64,000 nt of DNA from Nemertoderma westbladi (GCA_032718475.1 JAUCBJ010000533.1:62001-126000); one strand, 5' to 3'. Positions 15,001 through 26,725 are shown, counted from the stretch's first letter. Notes: a model not told the origin generated them from the letters alone. Numbers and translations: made by a program.

Positions 15001-18000
15001 AAGCCAATTCTAAATCAGCATCGCCCTAGAGAGAGAACAAAGCCAATTCTAAATCAGCATCGTCCTAGAGAGAGAACAAAGCCAATTCTAAATCAGCATC
15101 GCCCTAGAGAGAGAACAAAGCCAATTCTAAATCAGCATCGTCCTAGAGAGATAACAAAGCCAATTCTAAATCAGCATCGTCCTATAGAGAGAACAAAGCC
15201 AATTCTAAATCAGCATCGCCCTAGAGAGAGAACAAAGCCAATTCTAAATCAGCATCGTCCTAGAGAGAGAACAAAGCCAATTCTAAATCAGCATCGTCCT
15301 AGAGAGAGAACAAAGACAATTCTAAATCAGCATCGTCCTAGAGAGAGAACAAAGCCAATTCTAAATCAGCATCGTCCTAGAGAGAGAACAAAGCCAATTC
15401 TAAATCAGCACCGGTCTAGAGAGAGAACAAAGCCAATTCTAAATCAGCTCCGACCTAGAGAGAGAACAAAGCCAATTCTAAATCAGCACCGGCCTAGAGA
15501 GAGAGAACAAAGCCAATTCTAAATAAGCACCGGCTTAGAGAGAGAACAAAGCCAATTCTAAATCAGCATCGTCCTAGAGAGAGAACAAAGCCAATTCTAA
15601 ATCAGCATCGTCCTAGAGAGAGAACAAAGCCAATTCTAAATCAGCATCGTCCTAGAGAGAGAACAAAGCCAATTCTAAATCAGAATCGTCCTAGAGAGAA
15701 CAAAGCCAATTCTAAATCAGCACCGGTCTAGAGAGAGAGAACAAAGCCAATTCTAAATCAGCATCGTCCCAGAGAGAGAACAAAGCCAATTCTAAATAAG
15801 CACCGGCTTAGAGAGAGAGAACAAAGCCAATTCTAAATAAGCACCGGCTTAGAGAGAGAGAACAAAGCCAATTCTAAATAAGCACCGGCTTAGAGAGAGA
15901 GAACAAAGCCAATTCTAAATCAGCATCGTCCTAGAGAGAGAACAAAGCCAATTCTAAATCAGCATCATCCTAGAGAGAGAACAAAGCCAATTCTAAATCA
16001 GAATCGTCCTAGAGAGAACAAAGCCAATTCTAAATCAGCATCGTCCTAGAGAGAGAACAAAGCCAATTCTAAATCAGCATCGCCCTAGAGAGAACAAAGT
16101 CAATTCTAAATCAGCATCGTCCTAGAGAGAGAACAAAGCCAATTCTAAATCAGCATCGCCCTAGAGAGAGAACAAAGACAATTCTAAATCAGCATCGTCC
16201 TAGAGATAGAACAAAGCCAATTCTAAATCAGCATCGCCCTAGAGAGAGAACAAAGCCAATTCTAAATCAGCATCGTCCTAGAGAGAGAACAAAGACAATT
16301 CTAAATCAGCATCGTCCTAGAGAGAGAACAAAGCCAATTCTAAATCAGCATCGTCCTAGAGAGAGAACAAAGCCAATTCTAAATCAGCATCGTCCTTGAG
16401 AGAGAACAAAGCCAATTCTAAATAAGCATCGGCCTAGAGAGAACAAAGCCAATTCTAAATCAGCATCGCCCTAGAGAGAACAAAGCCAATTCTAAATCAG
16501 CATCGTCCTTGAGAGAGAACAAAGCCAATTCTAAATCAGCATCGTCCTAGAGAGAGAACAAAGCCAATTCTAAATCAACACCGTCCTAGAGAGAGAACAA
16601 AGCCAATTCTAAATCAGCATCGGCCTAGAGAGAGAGAACAAAGCCAATTCCAAATCAGCATCGCCCTAGAGAGAGAACAAAGCCAATTCTAAATCAGCAT
16701 CGTCCTAGAGAGAGAACAAAGACAATTCTAAATCAGCATCGTCCTAGAGAGAGAACAAAGCCAATTCTAAATCAGCATCGTCCTAGAGAGAGAACAAAGC
16801 CAATTCTAAATCAGCATCGGCTTAGAGAGAGAGAACAAAGCCAATTCTAAATCAGCATCGGCCTAGAGAGAGAGAACAAAGCCAATTCTAAATCAGCAAC
16901 GGACTAGAGAGAGAACAAAGCCAATTCTAAATCAGCATCGTCCTAGAGAGAGAGAACAAAGCCAATTCCAAATCAGCATCGTCCTAGAGAGAGAACAAAG
17001 ACAATTCTAAATCAGCATCGTCCTAGAGAGAGAACAAAGCCAATTCTAAATCAGCATCGTCCTAGAGAGAGAACAAAGCCAATTCTAAATCAGCATCGGC
17101 CTAGAGAGAGAGAACAAAGCCAATTCCAAATCAGCATCGCCCTAGAGAGAGAACAAAGCCAATTCTAAATCAGCATCGTCCTAGAGAGAGAACAAAGACA
17201 ATTCTAAATCAGCATCGTCCTAGAGAGAGAACAAAGCCAATTCTAAATCAGCATCGTCCTAGAGAGAGAACAAAGCCAATTCTAAATCAGCATCGGCTTA
17301 GAGAGAGAGAACAAAGCCAATTCTAAATCAGCATCGGCCTAGAGAGAGAGAACAAAGCCAATTCTAAATCAGCATCGGCCTAGAGAGAACAAAGCCAATT
17401 CTAAATCAGCATCGCCCTAGAGAGAACAAAGCCAATTCTAAATCAGCATCGTCCTAGAGAGAGAACGAAGCCAATTCTAAATCAGCATCGTCCTAGAGAG
17501 AGAACGAAGACAATTCTAAATCAGCATCGTCCTAGAGAGAGAACAAAGCCAATTCTAAATCAGCATCGTCCTTGAGAGAGAGAACAAAGCCAATTCTAAA
17601 TCAGCATCGCCCTAGAGAGAACAAAGCCAATTCTAAATCAGCATCGTCCTAGAGAGAGAACAAAGCCAATTCTAAATCAGCACCGTCCTAGAGAGAGAGA
17701 ACAAAGCCAATTCTAATTCAGAATCGTCCTAGAGAGAGAACAAAGCCAATTCTAAATCAGCATCGGCCTAGAGAGAGAACGAAGACAATTCTAAATCAGC
17801 ATCGTATTAGAGAGAGAGAACAAAGCCAATTCTAAATAAGCATCGGCCTAGAGAGAGAACAAAGCCAATTCTAAATCAGCATCGTCCTTGAGAGAGAGAA
17901 CAAAGCCAATTCTAAATCAGCATCGCCCTAGAGAGAACAAAGCCAATTCTAAATCAGCATCGTCCTAGAGAGAGAACAAAGCCAATTCTAAATCAGCACC

Positions 18001-21000
18001 GTCCTAGAGAGAGAGAACAAAGCCAATTCTAATTCAGAATCGTCCTAGAGAGAGAACAAAGCCAATTCTAAATCAGCATCGGCCTAGAGAGAGAACGAAG
18101 ACAATTCTAAATCAGCATCGTATTAGAGAGAGAGAACGAAGACAATTCTAAATCAGCATCGTCCTAGAGAGAGAACGAAGACAATTCTAAATCAGCATCG
18201 TCCTAGAGAGAGAACAAAGCCAATTCTAAATCAGCATCGCCCTAGAGAGAACAAAGCCAATTCTAAATCAGCATCGTCCTAGAGAGAGAACAAAGCCAAT
18301 TCTAAATCAGCACCGTCCTAGAGAGAGAGAACAAAGCCAATTCTAATTCAGAATCGTCCTAGAGAGAGAACAAAGCCAATTCTAAATCAGCATCGGCCTA
18401 GAGAGAGAACGAAGACAATTCTAAATCAGCATCGGTCTAGAGAGAGAACAAAGCCAATTCTAAATCAGAATCGTCCTAGAGAGAGAACAAAGCCAATTCT
18501 AAATCAGCACCGTCCTAGAGAGAGAGAACAAAGCCAATTCTAAATCAGCATCGGCCTAGAGAGAGAACGAAGACAATTCTAAATCAGCATCGTATTAGAG
18601 AGAGAGAACAAAGCCAATTCTAAATCAGCATCGCCCTAGAGAGAACAAAGCCAATTCTAAATCAGCATCGTCCTAGAGAGAGAACAAAGCCAATTCTAAA
18701 TCAGCACCGTCCTAGAGAGAGAGAACAAAGCCAATTCTAAATCAGCATCGGCCTAGAGAGAGAACGAAGACAATTCTAAATCAGCATCGTATTAGAGAGA
18801 GAGAACAAAGCCAATTCTAAATCAGCATCGGCCTAGAGAGAGAGAACAAAGCCAATTCTAAATCAGCATCGTCCTAGAGAGAGAACAAAGCCAATTCTAA
18901 ATCAGCATCGTCCTTGAGAGAGAGAACAAAGCCAATTCTAAATCAGCATCGTATTAGAGAGAGAACAAAGCCAATTCTAAATCAGCATCGTCCTAGAGAG
19001 AGAACGAAGCCAATTCTAAATCAGCATCGTCCTAGAGAGAGAACGAAGACAATTCTAAATCAGCATCGTCCTAGAGAGAGAACAAAGCCAATTCTAAATC
19101 AGCATCGTCCTAGTGAGAGAACAAAGCCAATTCTAAATCAGCATCGGCCTAGAGAGAGAGAACAAAGCCAATTCTAAATCAGCATCGTATTAGAGAGAGA
19201 ACAAAGCCAATTCTAAATCAGCATCGCCCTAGAGAGAGAACAAAGCCAATTCTAAATAAGCATCGTCCTAGAGAGAGAACAAAGCCAATTCTAAATAAGC
19301 AAAGCATCGTATTAGAGAGAGAACAAAGCCAATTCTAAATCAGCATCGGTCTAGAGAGAGAACAAAGCCAATTCTAAATCAGCATCGGTCTAGAGAGAGA
19401 ACAAAGCCAATTCTAAATCAGCATCGCCCTAGAGAGAGAACAAAGCCAATTCTAAATCAGCATCGTCCTAGAGAGAGAACAAAGCCAATTCTAAATTAGC
19501 ATCGTCCTAGAGAGAGAACAAAGCCAATTCTAAATCAGCATCGCCCTAGAGAGAGAACAAAGCCAATTCTAAATCAGCATCGTCCTAGAGAGAGAACAAA
19601 GACAATTCTAAATCAGCATCGTCCTAGAGAGAGAACAAAGCCAATTATAAATCAGCATCGTCCTAGAGAGAGAACAAAGCCAATTCTAAATCAGCATCGG
19701 TCTAGAGAGAGAACAAAGCCAATTCTAAATCAGCATCGTATTAGAGAGAGAACAAAGCCAATTCTAAATCAGCATCGTATTAGAGAGAGAGAACAAAGCC
19801 AATTCTAAATCAGCATCGCCCTAGAGAGAGAACAAAGCCAATTCTAAATCAGCATCGTCCTAGAGAGAGAACAAAGACAATTCTAAATCAGCATCGTCCT
19901 AGAGAGAGAACAAAGCCAATTATAAATCAGCATCGTCCTAGAGAGAGAACAAAGCCAATTCTAAATCAGCATCGGTCTAGAGAGAGAACAAAGCAAATTC
20001 TAAATCAGCATCGCCCTAGAGAGAGAACAAAGCCAATTCTAAATCAGCATCGTCCTAGAGAGAGAACAAAGCCAATTCTAAATCAGCATCGTCCTAGAGA
20101 GATAACAAAGCCAATTCTAAATCAGCATCGTCCTAGAGAGAGAACAAAGCCAATTCTAAATCAGCATCGTCGTAGAGAGAGAGAACAAAGCCAATTCTAA
20201 ATCAGCATCGGCCTAGAGAGAGAGAACAAAGCCAATTCTAAATCAGCATCGGCCTAGAGAGAAAACAAAGCCAATTCTAAATCAGCATCGTCCTAGAGAG
20301 AGAACAAAGCCAATTCTAAATCAGCACCGTCCTAGAGAGAGAACAAAGCCAATTCTAAATCAGCATCGCCTAGAGAGAGAACAAAGCCAATTCTAAATCA
20401 GCATCGGTCTAGAGAGAGAACAAAGCCAATTCTAAATCAGCATCGCCCTAGAGAGAGAGAACAAAGCCAATTCTAAATCAGCATCGTCCTAGAGAGAGAA
20501 CAAAGCCAATTCTAAATCAACACCGTCCTAGAGAGAGAGAACAAAGCCAATTCTAAATCAGCATCGTCCTAGAGAGAGAACAAAGCCAATTCTAAATCAG
20601 CATCGTTCTAGAGAGAGAGAACAAAGCCAATTCTAAATCAGCATCGTCCTAGAGAGAGAACAAAGCCAATTCTAAATCAACACCGTCCTAGAGAGAGAGA
20701 ACAAAGCCAATTCTAAATCAGCATCGTCGTAGAGAGAGAGAACAAAGCCAATTCTAAATCAGCATCGGCCTAGAGAGAGAGAACAAAGCCAATTCTAAAT
20801 CAGCATCGTCCTAGAGAGAGAACAAAGCCAATTCTAAATCAACACCGTCCTAGAGAGAGAGAACAAAGCCAATTCTAAATCAGCATCGTCCTAGAGAGAG
20901 AACAAAGCCAATTCTAAATCAGCATCGGTCTAGAGAGAGAACAAAGCCAATTCTAAATCAGCATCGCCCTAGAGAGAGAACAAAGCCAATTCTAAATCAG

Positions 21001-21833
21001 CATCGGCCTAGAGAGAGAGAACAAAGCCAATTCTAAATCAGCATCGTCCTAGAGAGAGAGAACAAAGCCAATTCTAAATCAGAATCGTCTTAGAGAGAGA
21101 ACAAAGCCAATTCTAAATCAGCATCGTTCTAGAGAGAGAACAAAGCCAATTCTAAATCAGCATCGGCCTAGAGAGAGAGAACAAAGCCAATTCTAAATCA
21201 GCATCGTCCTAGAGAGAGAACAAAGCCAATTCTAAATCAGCATCGGCTTGGAGAGAGAACAAAGCCAATTCTAAATCAGCATCGTCCTAGAGAGAGAGAA
21301 CAAAGCCAATTCTAAATCAGAATCGTCTTAGAGAGAGAACAAAGCCAATTCTAAATCAGCATCGTCCTAGAGAGAGAGAGAACAAAGTCAATTCTAAATC
21401 AGCATCGTCCTAGAGAGAACAAAGCCAATTCTAAATCAGCATCGTCCTAGAGAGAGAACAAAGCCAATTCTAAATCAGCATCGTATTAGAGAGAGAGAAC
21501 AAAGCCAATTCTAAATCAGCATCGTCCTAGAGAGAGAACAAAGCCAATTCTAAATCAGCATCGTCCTAGAGAGAGAGAACAAAGCCAATTCTAAATCAGC
21601 ATCGTCCTAGAGAGAGAACAAAGCCAATTCTAAATCAGCATCGTATTAGAGAGAGAGAACAAAGCCAATTCTAAATCAGCATCGTCCTAGAGAGAGAACA
21701 AAGCCAATTCTAAATCAGCATCGTCCCAGAGAGAGAACAAAGCCAATTCTAAATCAGCATCGTCCTAGAGAGAGAACAAAGCCAATTCTAAATCAGCATC
21801 GTCCTAGAGAGAGAGAACAAAGCCAATTATAAA
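1..21833. repeat. 39-bp minisatellite/satellite array, about 560 units, open at the left window edge
   Basis: One continuous head-to-tail array. The unit has a (GA)n stretch, then AACAAAGCCAATTCTAAATC, then AGCATCGTCCTA. The usual length is 39 bp, with 37, 41 and 43 bp variants that come almost only from GA copy number. Common point variants are AAATAAGC, CACCGGCTTA, CGAAGACAATT, ATTCCAAAT and CGTATTA. Neighbouring units share variants, giving nested higher-order repeats: a 160-bp tetramer about 8072-8560, a 315-bp octamer about 17590-18440, and a 468-bp 12-unit duplication about 14670-15350. The main unit equals 13 codons, but the 2-bp GA length changes and TAA variants break every frame, so I see no coding function. 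It ends in a degenerate unit and then a C-rich stretch. Confidence 0.98.
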
Positions 21834-22209
21834 CTGTAGACGTCTGGGACAGTAACCCCCTGGTTACCCCGGGGGACAGTAGCCCCCCGGTGAGTATCCC
21901 CCGGACAGTACACCCCCCCCCCCCCCCCCCCCCCCCACCCCGAATGATTATATATTACTAAACAGTTAATTTAATTAATAATTTTTGATATCACTGAAAT
22001 TCTACAATTTTGAATACGGTAGTAAAATTGCGTTGACAGAAGGCTAAAAAATGTTTCTATTTATTATTTCTATCGAATTAGTTTTTTGTAATAGATATTA
22101 TTTTGTTTGAGCTATATTTCTGCTATTCTCTACTGTATTGTTAGTTTTAATAGTTTAAAACATTGTCAACAATTATTCTAATGTTTTTTTTCTATTTCAT
22201 CTAGAGCAG
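21834..22209. other. Non-genic AT-rich spacer with a poly-C tract
   Basis: After the satellite come C/G-rich degenerate repeats with ACAGTA spacers and a run of 24 C at 21913-21936. AT-rich DNA with no open frame follows. I see no gene. Confidence 0.7.
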
Positions 22210-22900
22210 ATTTGTTATCAAGATTCCAAATTTGAAAACCGTTTAGCAATATCTCTCTTACTTCTCGAAATATGGCTGTCTCGCTGTCTGTATATTTGAC
22301 TGTCGGTATGTCCGTCAGTATGTCTGTCCGTCAATAGAAACACTTCTAGCTATCTAAAAATTCCCTATATGGGTTTTCTGGCCCGTGACTTCAAGTTATA
22401 TTCAGTCAGTCAGTCAGTATTCAAATTTGGCCTCGTCGTTTTGTCTGTATGCCTGTCAGTTTGTTCGTCAAAATATAACCGACAGACTGACAAACAGACA
22501 ATTTGGAAGTCATCAAATATTAAAATTGACACTCGAAATGAATTTTGTGACGATGAAAACCCTTGTAACTAAACTTTTAGCTAGATTGTGTGATCTATTC
22601 TTATATTTAACGAACAGATTGTCGGATAGTCAGATAGATCGACAGACAGACATACAGACTAACTAGATTTCAATAAAAGTGAAATCTAACCTCAGAAATG
22701 AAATCAGCGACCAAGAAAAATCTTAGCATGGTTTTGTGCATTCCTGTTGATAGATATATATTGACAGATTTTCTCACATTAACAGACACTTTTTGCGCGG
22801 GAAGGTTCAAATTTTAAGGGCAATATTATCTGAGAATGACATTTTTCATTTTTAAAACACTGCTCCTCCGCTATTCTTCAACCAAATATCATTTTAGGCT
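22210..22900 (+). repeat. Dispersed repeat family A, copy 1
   Basis: This stretch aligns by eye with the reverse complement of 47095-48310. Shared blocks include the TCTGTCTGTC-rich part, the CTAAAAATTCCCTAT block, the AATTTGGAAGTCATCAAAT block, the AGCATGGTTTTGTGC block and the GAATGACATTTTTCATTTTT block. The two copies differ by many substitutions and small indels, so the family is old. Short open frames here are tandem TGTC/CAGT repeats read as Ser/Val/Cys and are not genes. No transposase or reverse transcriptase is visible, so it is a non-autonomous element or a remnant of unknown class. Confidence 0.8.
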
Positions 22901-23660
22901 CATTCGAAAGGGTTTGGTTCGGCAGTTCTTTAACATTTATCTTATAGAATTTGGAAAATAATCTTTGTATTTGATGTCATAGCTTATTTTTGTTGTGATT
23001 TGTGATTTTAATCAAAATAATTATAATTAATTATATAATTAAATTAAAATAAGCGAATTAAAAATTATATGAGATAAATTTTGTAGAGTCGATCCTGCAG
23101 AATCCAAAATTTCAAGAAATTTGGACTAAGATTGAGGGACTCGTAGTGTTTTTAGTTAAAATTCTTAATTCCTCTGCCAACCGCTAGGGGGAGGCCAAAA
23201 AATTTCAAATTTACGTTTGGAGACTATTTGGCATTCCAGAATAATGGCGACGATAAAATTCTTATTTTATCCCCCCCCCCCCCCCTAAACGTCGCATAAA
23301 TAATTTATAGATAGGTTATAATTAATTTATATTTAATAATTAATAATTATACTTATAAATAATAATAATTAATTTATAGATAGGTTTAGAATTGGCTAAA
23401 TTGGCTAGAATTGGCTAAATCTAAACCTATTTCTCCAAAATATTTTTGGCGATGAGAAAATATTACCTTACATTGCATTTGGAATTAAATAAATGGACAA
23501 TTTCTAAGTTTATAAAATAACTTTGATGATTATTTTTAAATTAAGTCACAATTTGGTTTTAAGCCTACTAGAGTGTAGGGAGTGATACAAAATAATAATA
23601 ATAATAATAACAAATAATAAAGTAATAAAGTCATTAATATACCCGATAAACAAACCATAC
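22901..23660. other. AT-rich spacer, start of intron 2 of the BIRC6-like gene
   Basis: I see no exon on either strand. It holds a run of 15 C at 23271-23285 and simple AAT-type repeats. If the BIRC6-like gene is intact, this is the 5' part of its second intron. Confidence 0.6.
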
Positions 23661-24570
23661 CTGTGTTTTACAAAGCGATTTAATGGCTTCCAATAACTGA
23701 CATGCATCCTGACGAGAGAGTTCAACCCGAACCAGGTCGGATGCTGAGGGAACGCAGGGTTGCAGCGCAGACTGAAGGAGGAGGGTCGACTGGACGTCAC
23801 GAACGCAAGATATACAAACACCGTCGGATAGGATGAGTTTATTTACATTGGGAAGGTAGACGCAATGTTTAATCCTGTACAGATAGTTAAATAATTAATA
23901 CAAATTATAATGTGTAACCAACCATATAGCCTGCCTAAAATAAATAATACTTTATGCAGATATGGGGGGGGGGGGGGGGGGGGGTTGACGCAATCAAATC
24001 AGTTCATGCTTTCAAGGGGAAAATCCACGCAAATAACAGCTTATTAAGACTATTGCGTGCGTAACCTGTTATATTGACTTTCTTTTAATGATTGAGTTAG
24101 ATTAGAATAACATGCAGACACGCCACTGTAACCTGCTCTTTTCCAGCTTTCCCTTAATTGATAATTCATATTATTAATTAGACGATATGGGATTTGCTTG
24201 ATTCCACCACCTTCTCTTAAGCTTTTATACTGTTAAAGTTGACAAATAGAACTTGAAAAAGTTCTAAAAATATTACAGGTCATCACAATTGGACCTCCCT
24301 TCCGCCCCGTTCCATTCATTCAACTATCAGACTATACCGGTACTACAACTACAATAACTGATAAAGTCTCCGTCGATATAAGAGGTTAACTTACCTATCT
24401 TTGGAAACCCCCACGGATTTTAACTCAACAAAACTCCCAAGATCAAATACTTTCATACATCCGGAATCTTTGTCGACAACGAATAGAGCATTGAGTTGAG
24501 AATGACAAACCACCTTATAAATATGATCCCGATCCATAGTGATTTCGTTCAGTTCGATATCGTCAACCAT
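23661..24570 (-). CDS. BIRC6: BIRC6/BRUCE-like giant IAP ubiquitin ligase, N-terminal two coding exons (partial)
   Basis: Exon 1 is 24570 to 24395 and begins ATG, directly preceded by an in-frame TGA. It ends at a strong donor (GATAG/GTAAGT). Exon 2 is 23874 to 23661, with acceptor TGTACAG/G and donor ACACAG/GTATGG. Joined they give exactly 130 codons with no stop, and the phase-2 junction is preserved. The protein starts MVDDIELNEI. Its later blocks HSQLNALFVV, MKVFDL, STLLLQSALQP and LVRVELSRQDACQLLEA match the N-terminal WD/beta-propeller part of animal BIRC6, which comes before the BIR domain. BIRC6 is a very large cytoplasmic E2/E3 hybrid that inhibits caspases and SMAC and regulates autophagy and cytokinesis. 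Only the extreme N-terminus is here. Later exons would lie left of the window, beyond the 22-kb satellite. A 5' gene fragment is the alternative. Confidence 0.85.
23960..24215. repeat. Dispersed repeat family B, copy 1, inside BIRC6-like intron 1
   Basis: It matches 57540-57800 in the same orientation. Both copies share a long G run, then GACGCAAT, an AGGGGAAA block, CGCAAATAACAGCT, GCCACTGTAAC and GATGGGATTTG. The G run is at 23964-23984 (21 G). No coding content. Confidence 0.75.
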
Positions 24571-25876
24571 TCACAAATCATAAAAGAACGCCTCGATTAT
24601 TGAAGTTGAAGGGATTGCCGGTACCAGACCAGGTACTGCTGCAACTCGCTGAAGTTCTGAAGTTAGTCAGTTAGGTTACGGTCAGAGTCAGACAGATGAG
24701 GATGGAGGAGTGTTCAAATCTAGGGATGAGAAGTCTGGACGCGTTACACCGTTACAGCCTTCGTTAGGCAGTTAGGCCTACAGCTTTAAGCTGTTAACAG
24801 GCTGACAGGTTACTGGGTTAAGGTAGATCAGTAGATATATGCCTTACTGCCTTACTACAGTACAGCAGTACTACCCGTAGCCGTAGGCTAGGCAGCCAGC
24901 TGGTCAGGCTGTTCAGCTGTTAGGCATTAGGAAGTAGGTGGGGTAGGGGTACCCACTGACCCAAGTCCGGCATCCGGTCTGCCGGTAGTTGTGGTGGAGA
25001 GCAGGCGGTGATGTCAACAATGCAAACAGGCAGTCAGGCAATATGGAAGAGCGAAACGGGAACCAGTACAGCAGTAATAAAATAGGGATGGCATAGGGCA
25101 GAGGGGCCTACCATGGCCTACTATAGTAGGCCATGCTGCCATGGGCCTACGAAAAAACCCAGACAGAGATCGGCTGATTGAAATTGGTGAAAATATATTA
25201 AATTTCCCAAGGATAATACACCAAGAGAAGTAAAGTAAAATGTGCTCCATAATCGAAATTACGTTAAAACATTAAACATTAAACAATGATATAAAAACAA
25301 AACACTTATGGTATTATACTTAATTACAGTGTGTATATAGTATAATGATCAAACTTGGGCCACTTAAGGCCCCTGACAGCCTGAAGAAAATTGCCCTCCA
25401 CCGATACTGCACGTACCATATTAATATAACATAATGACATACAGTATAACTACAATACAAAATTTAATATTTTAGTTAAACTGCATAAACCAACTGAGAA
25501 TTAAATATCTGCTGCTTACAATGCAACGGCACGTAGTTTAAACGCACTAAAATATGCCTGGCAATATCCAAAATTATATTTGGAGCTCTTTGTACCCACC
25601 CATTAGCTCAATATATGTAAAAATACTCGGTTAAACCGTATGCAAAAAGCCAATTGCGGTGACGTTTCAGCCTTCTCATAGGGTTAATGTTAAATTAATA
25701 TTGAAAAATTAGTGCCTAGAAGTAAAAATTTTACTGTTAACTGTGTTCCTATATATAGTTTATTGTTTTGGTTAGAAAAGCCTGCTATTAATACCTGCAA
25801 CTTTCCTTTAAAAGGTACCTTAAATGGTGAATATCGAATTGAAATATTCGCGAAATTAAGTTAATATGTTAAAATA
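24571..25876. promoter_or_regulatory. Upstream region of the BIRC6-like gene (5'UTR/promoter expected here)
   Basis: No supported exon. The part nearest the gene (24600-25000) is rich in GTTAGGC, CAGCTG and TACAG words. A perfect 22-bp palindrome lies at 25113-25134, centred on CTATAG inside GGCCTAC arms. I cannot place a transcription start or core promoter. The rest is AT-rich and featureless up to the LTR element. Confidence 0.35.
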
Positions 25877-25881
25877 CGCTG
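25877..25881. other. Target-site duplication CGCTG, left
   Basis: These five bases flank the 5' LTR and recur exactly at 39311-39315 after the 3' LTR. This proves that the two LTRs bound one insertion. A length of 5 bp is usual for BEL/Pao integrases. Confidence 0.95.
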
Positions 25882-26475
25882 TGTTCGCGGTATTTCAACT
25901 TTCCATAACGCGAGTTGAATATTTTTGTATTTATTTAAAATTGATTATTCCGATATTACTACTGGGTGCGGGACCATGGGTTTTGGGCACATTCAATAAA
26001 CTGGGGGCGATTTATGGGCGAACTTTGGGGCAACTTACAGGGTACGGGAATAATTTCATAGTTATAAGGGCCAGGGGGGGATGGAAAATGCAAGCAGTAT
26101 TCAGGTTAGCCTGAGTACTATTAGGCCCTGGCCAACTTCCTGCTGCCTGTAGGGGTGGATTTGGTAATGCGCCAGGCCTAAAGGACAAGGACTGCCCTTA
26201 GCGGTCCCTGGCCAACAGCAGCCATTACGAGACTGAAAAGAACTCGGACCGCTGACTGCTTGTGTCAGGGATTTGCGACGGGAAACGACGGCCCCTTAGT
26301 AGCCAAGCCATTCTGGTTCTCGATGATCGAACCCTTCGGGGTTCGTGAGGGGTGGAGCGGACACGCGAACGGGTGGCCAACTAACGACTGCCCCCTGAGC
26401 TAAGCCGTACTGGTCTGTTAAGTCACGTCTCCAGCATCGGCGTTTTTCCCCCCTGGTGTAGGGATAACGGCAACA
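25882..26475 (+). repeat. 5' LTR (594 bp, internally deleted relative to the 3' LTR)
   Basis: It starts TGTTCG and ends CAACA. A TATTTAAAA box-like word lies near the start and AATAAA is at 25995-26000, so U3 and R may be short and most of the LTR would be U5 and leader RNA. It holds one full UUCG-hairpin module (hairpin 26328-26345) and the start of a second. The second is cut at ACTGGT and joined straight to CTGTTAAGTCACG. The 3' LTR has 1,007 further bp at that point, between matching GGT trinucleotides, so the difference looks like a microhomology deletion. Confidence 0.95.
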
Positions 26476-26497
26476 AAATTAAGAATAATTAATACGG

Positions 26498-26524
26498 TTA
26501 ATTTTGACAGGGTGTCAAAATTAA
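26498..26524 (+). promoter_or_regulatory. Leader hairpin just after the 5' LTR
   Basis: A perfect 12-bp stem, TTAATTTTGACA with its complement, around a GGG loop, 22 bp past the LTR end. Two copies of CAAAATTAAGAATAATTA flank or overlap it. No standard primer-binding site (TGG start) abuts the LTR. The nearest tRNA-3'-end-like string is TGGTGGAAGTTGAGAATCC at 26548-26566, which is a weak candidate. Confidence 0.6.
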
Positions 26525-26725
26525 GAATAATTACGGTCAACTTCAACTGGTGGAAGTTGAGAATCCTTCAATACTCTTCAAAACTCTCTACGTGCTTGCC
26601 AGCACCCACTACGAGGAAACTCTGGTATTTGAGTTGAGACGAAGTCGTGGTTTAATTAATCAACAAACTCGATCTAACCAACTCGTAGTCGGCAGATCAC
26701 ATATTGGGAGAGTTGTTAACAGGGA

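Noticed and set aside
18914-19177. 87-codon ORF in the satellite (RERTKPILNQHRP repeats)
   Set aside because: It is just the 39-bp unit read in frame where GA length happens to be constant; GA slippage and TAA variants close the frame elsewhere and no gene context exists.
1-21833. CRISPR-like regular repeat array
   Set aside because: There are no unique spacers; the whole period is repeat, and the genome is an animal's.
23546-23821. 91-codon minus-strand ORF over BIRC6-like exon 2
   Set aside because: It is in a different frame from the spliced reading, which joins perfectly to exon 1 and matches BIRC6.
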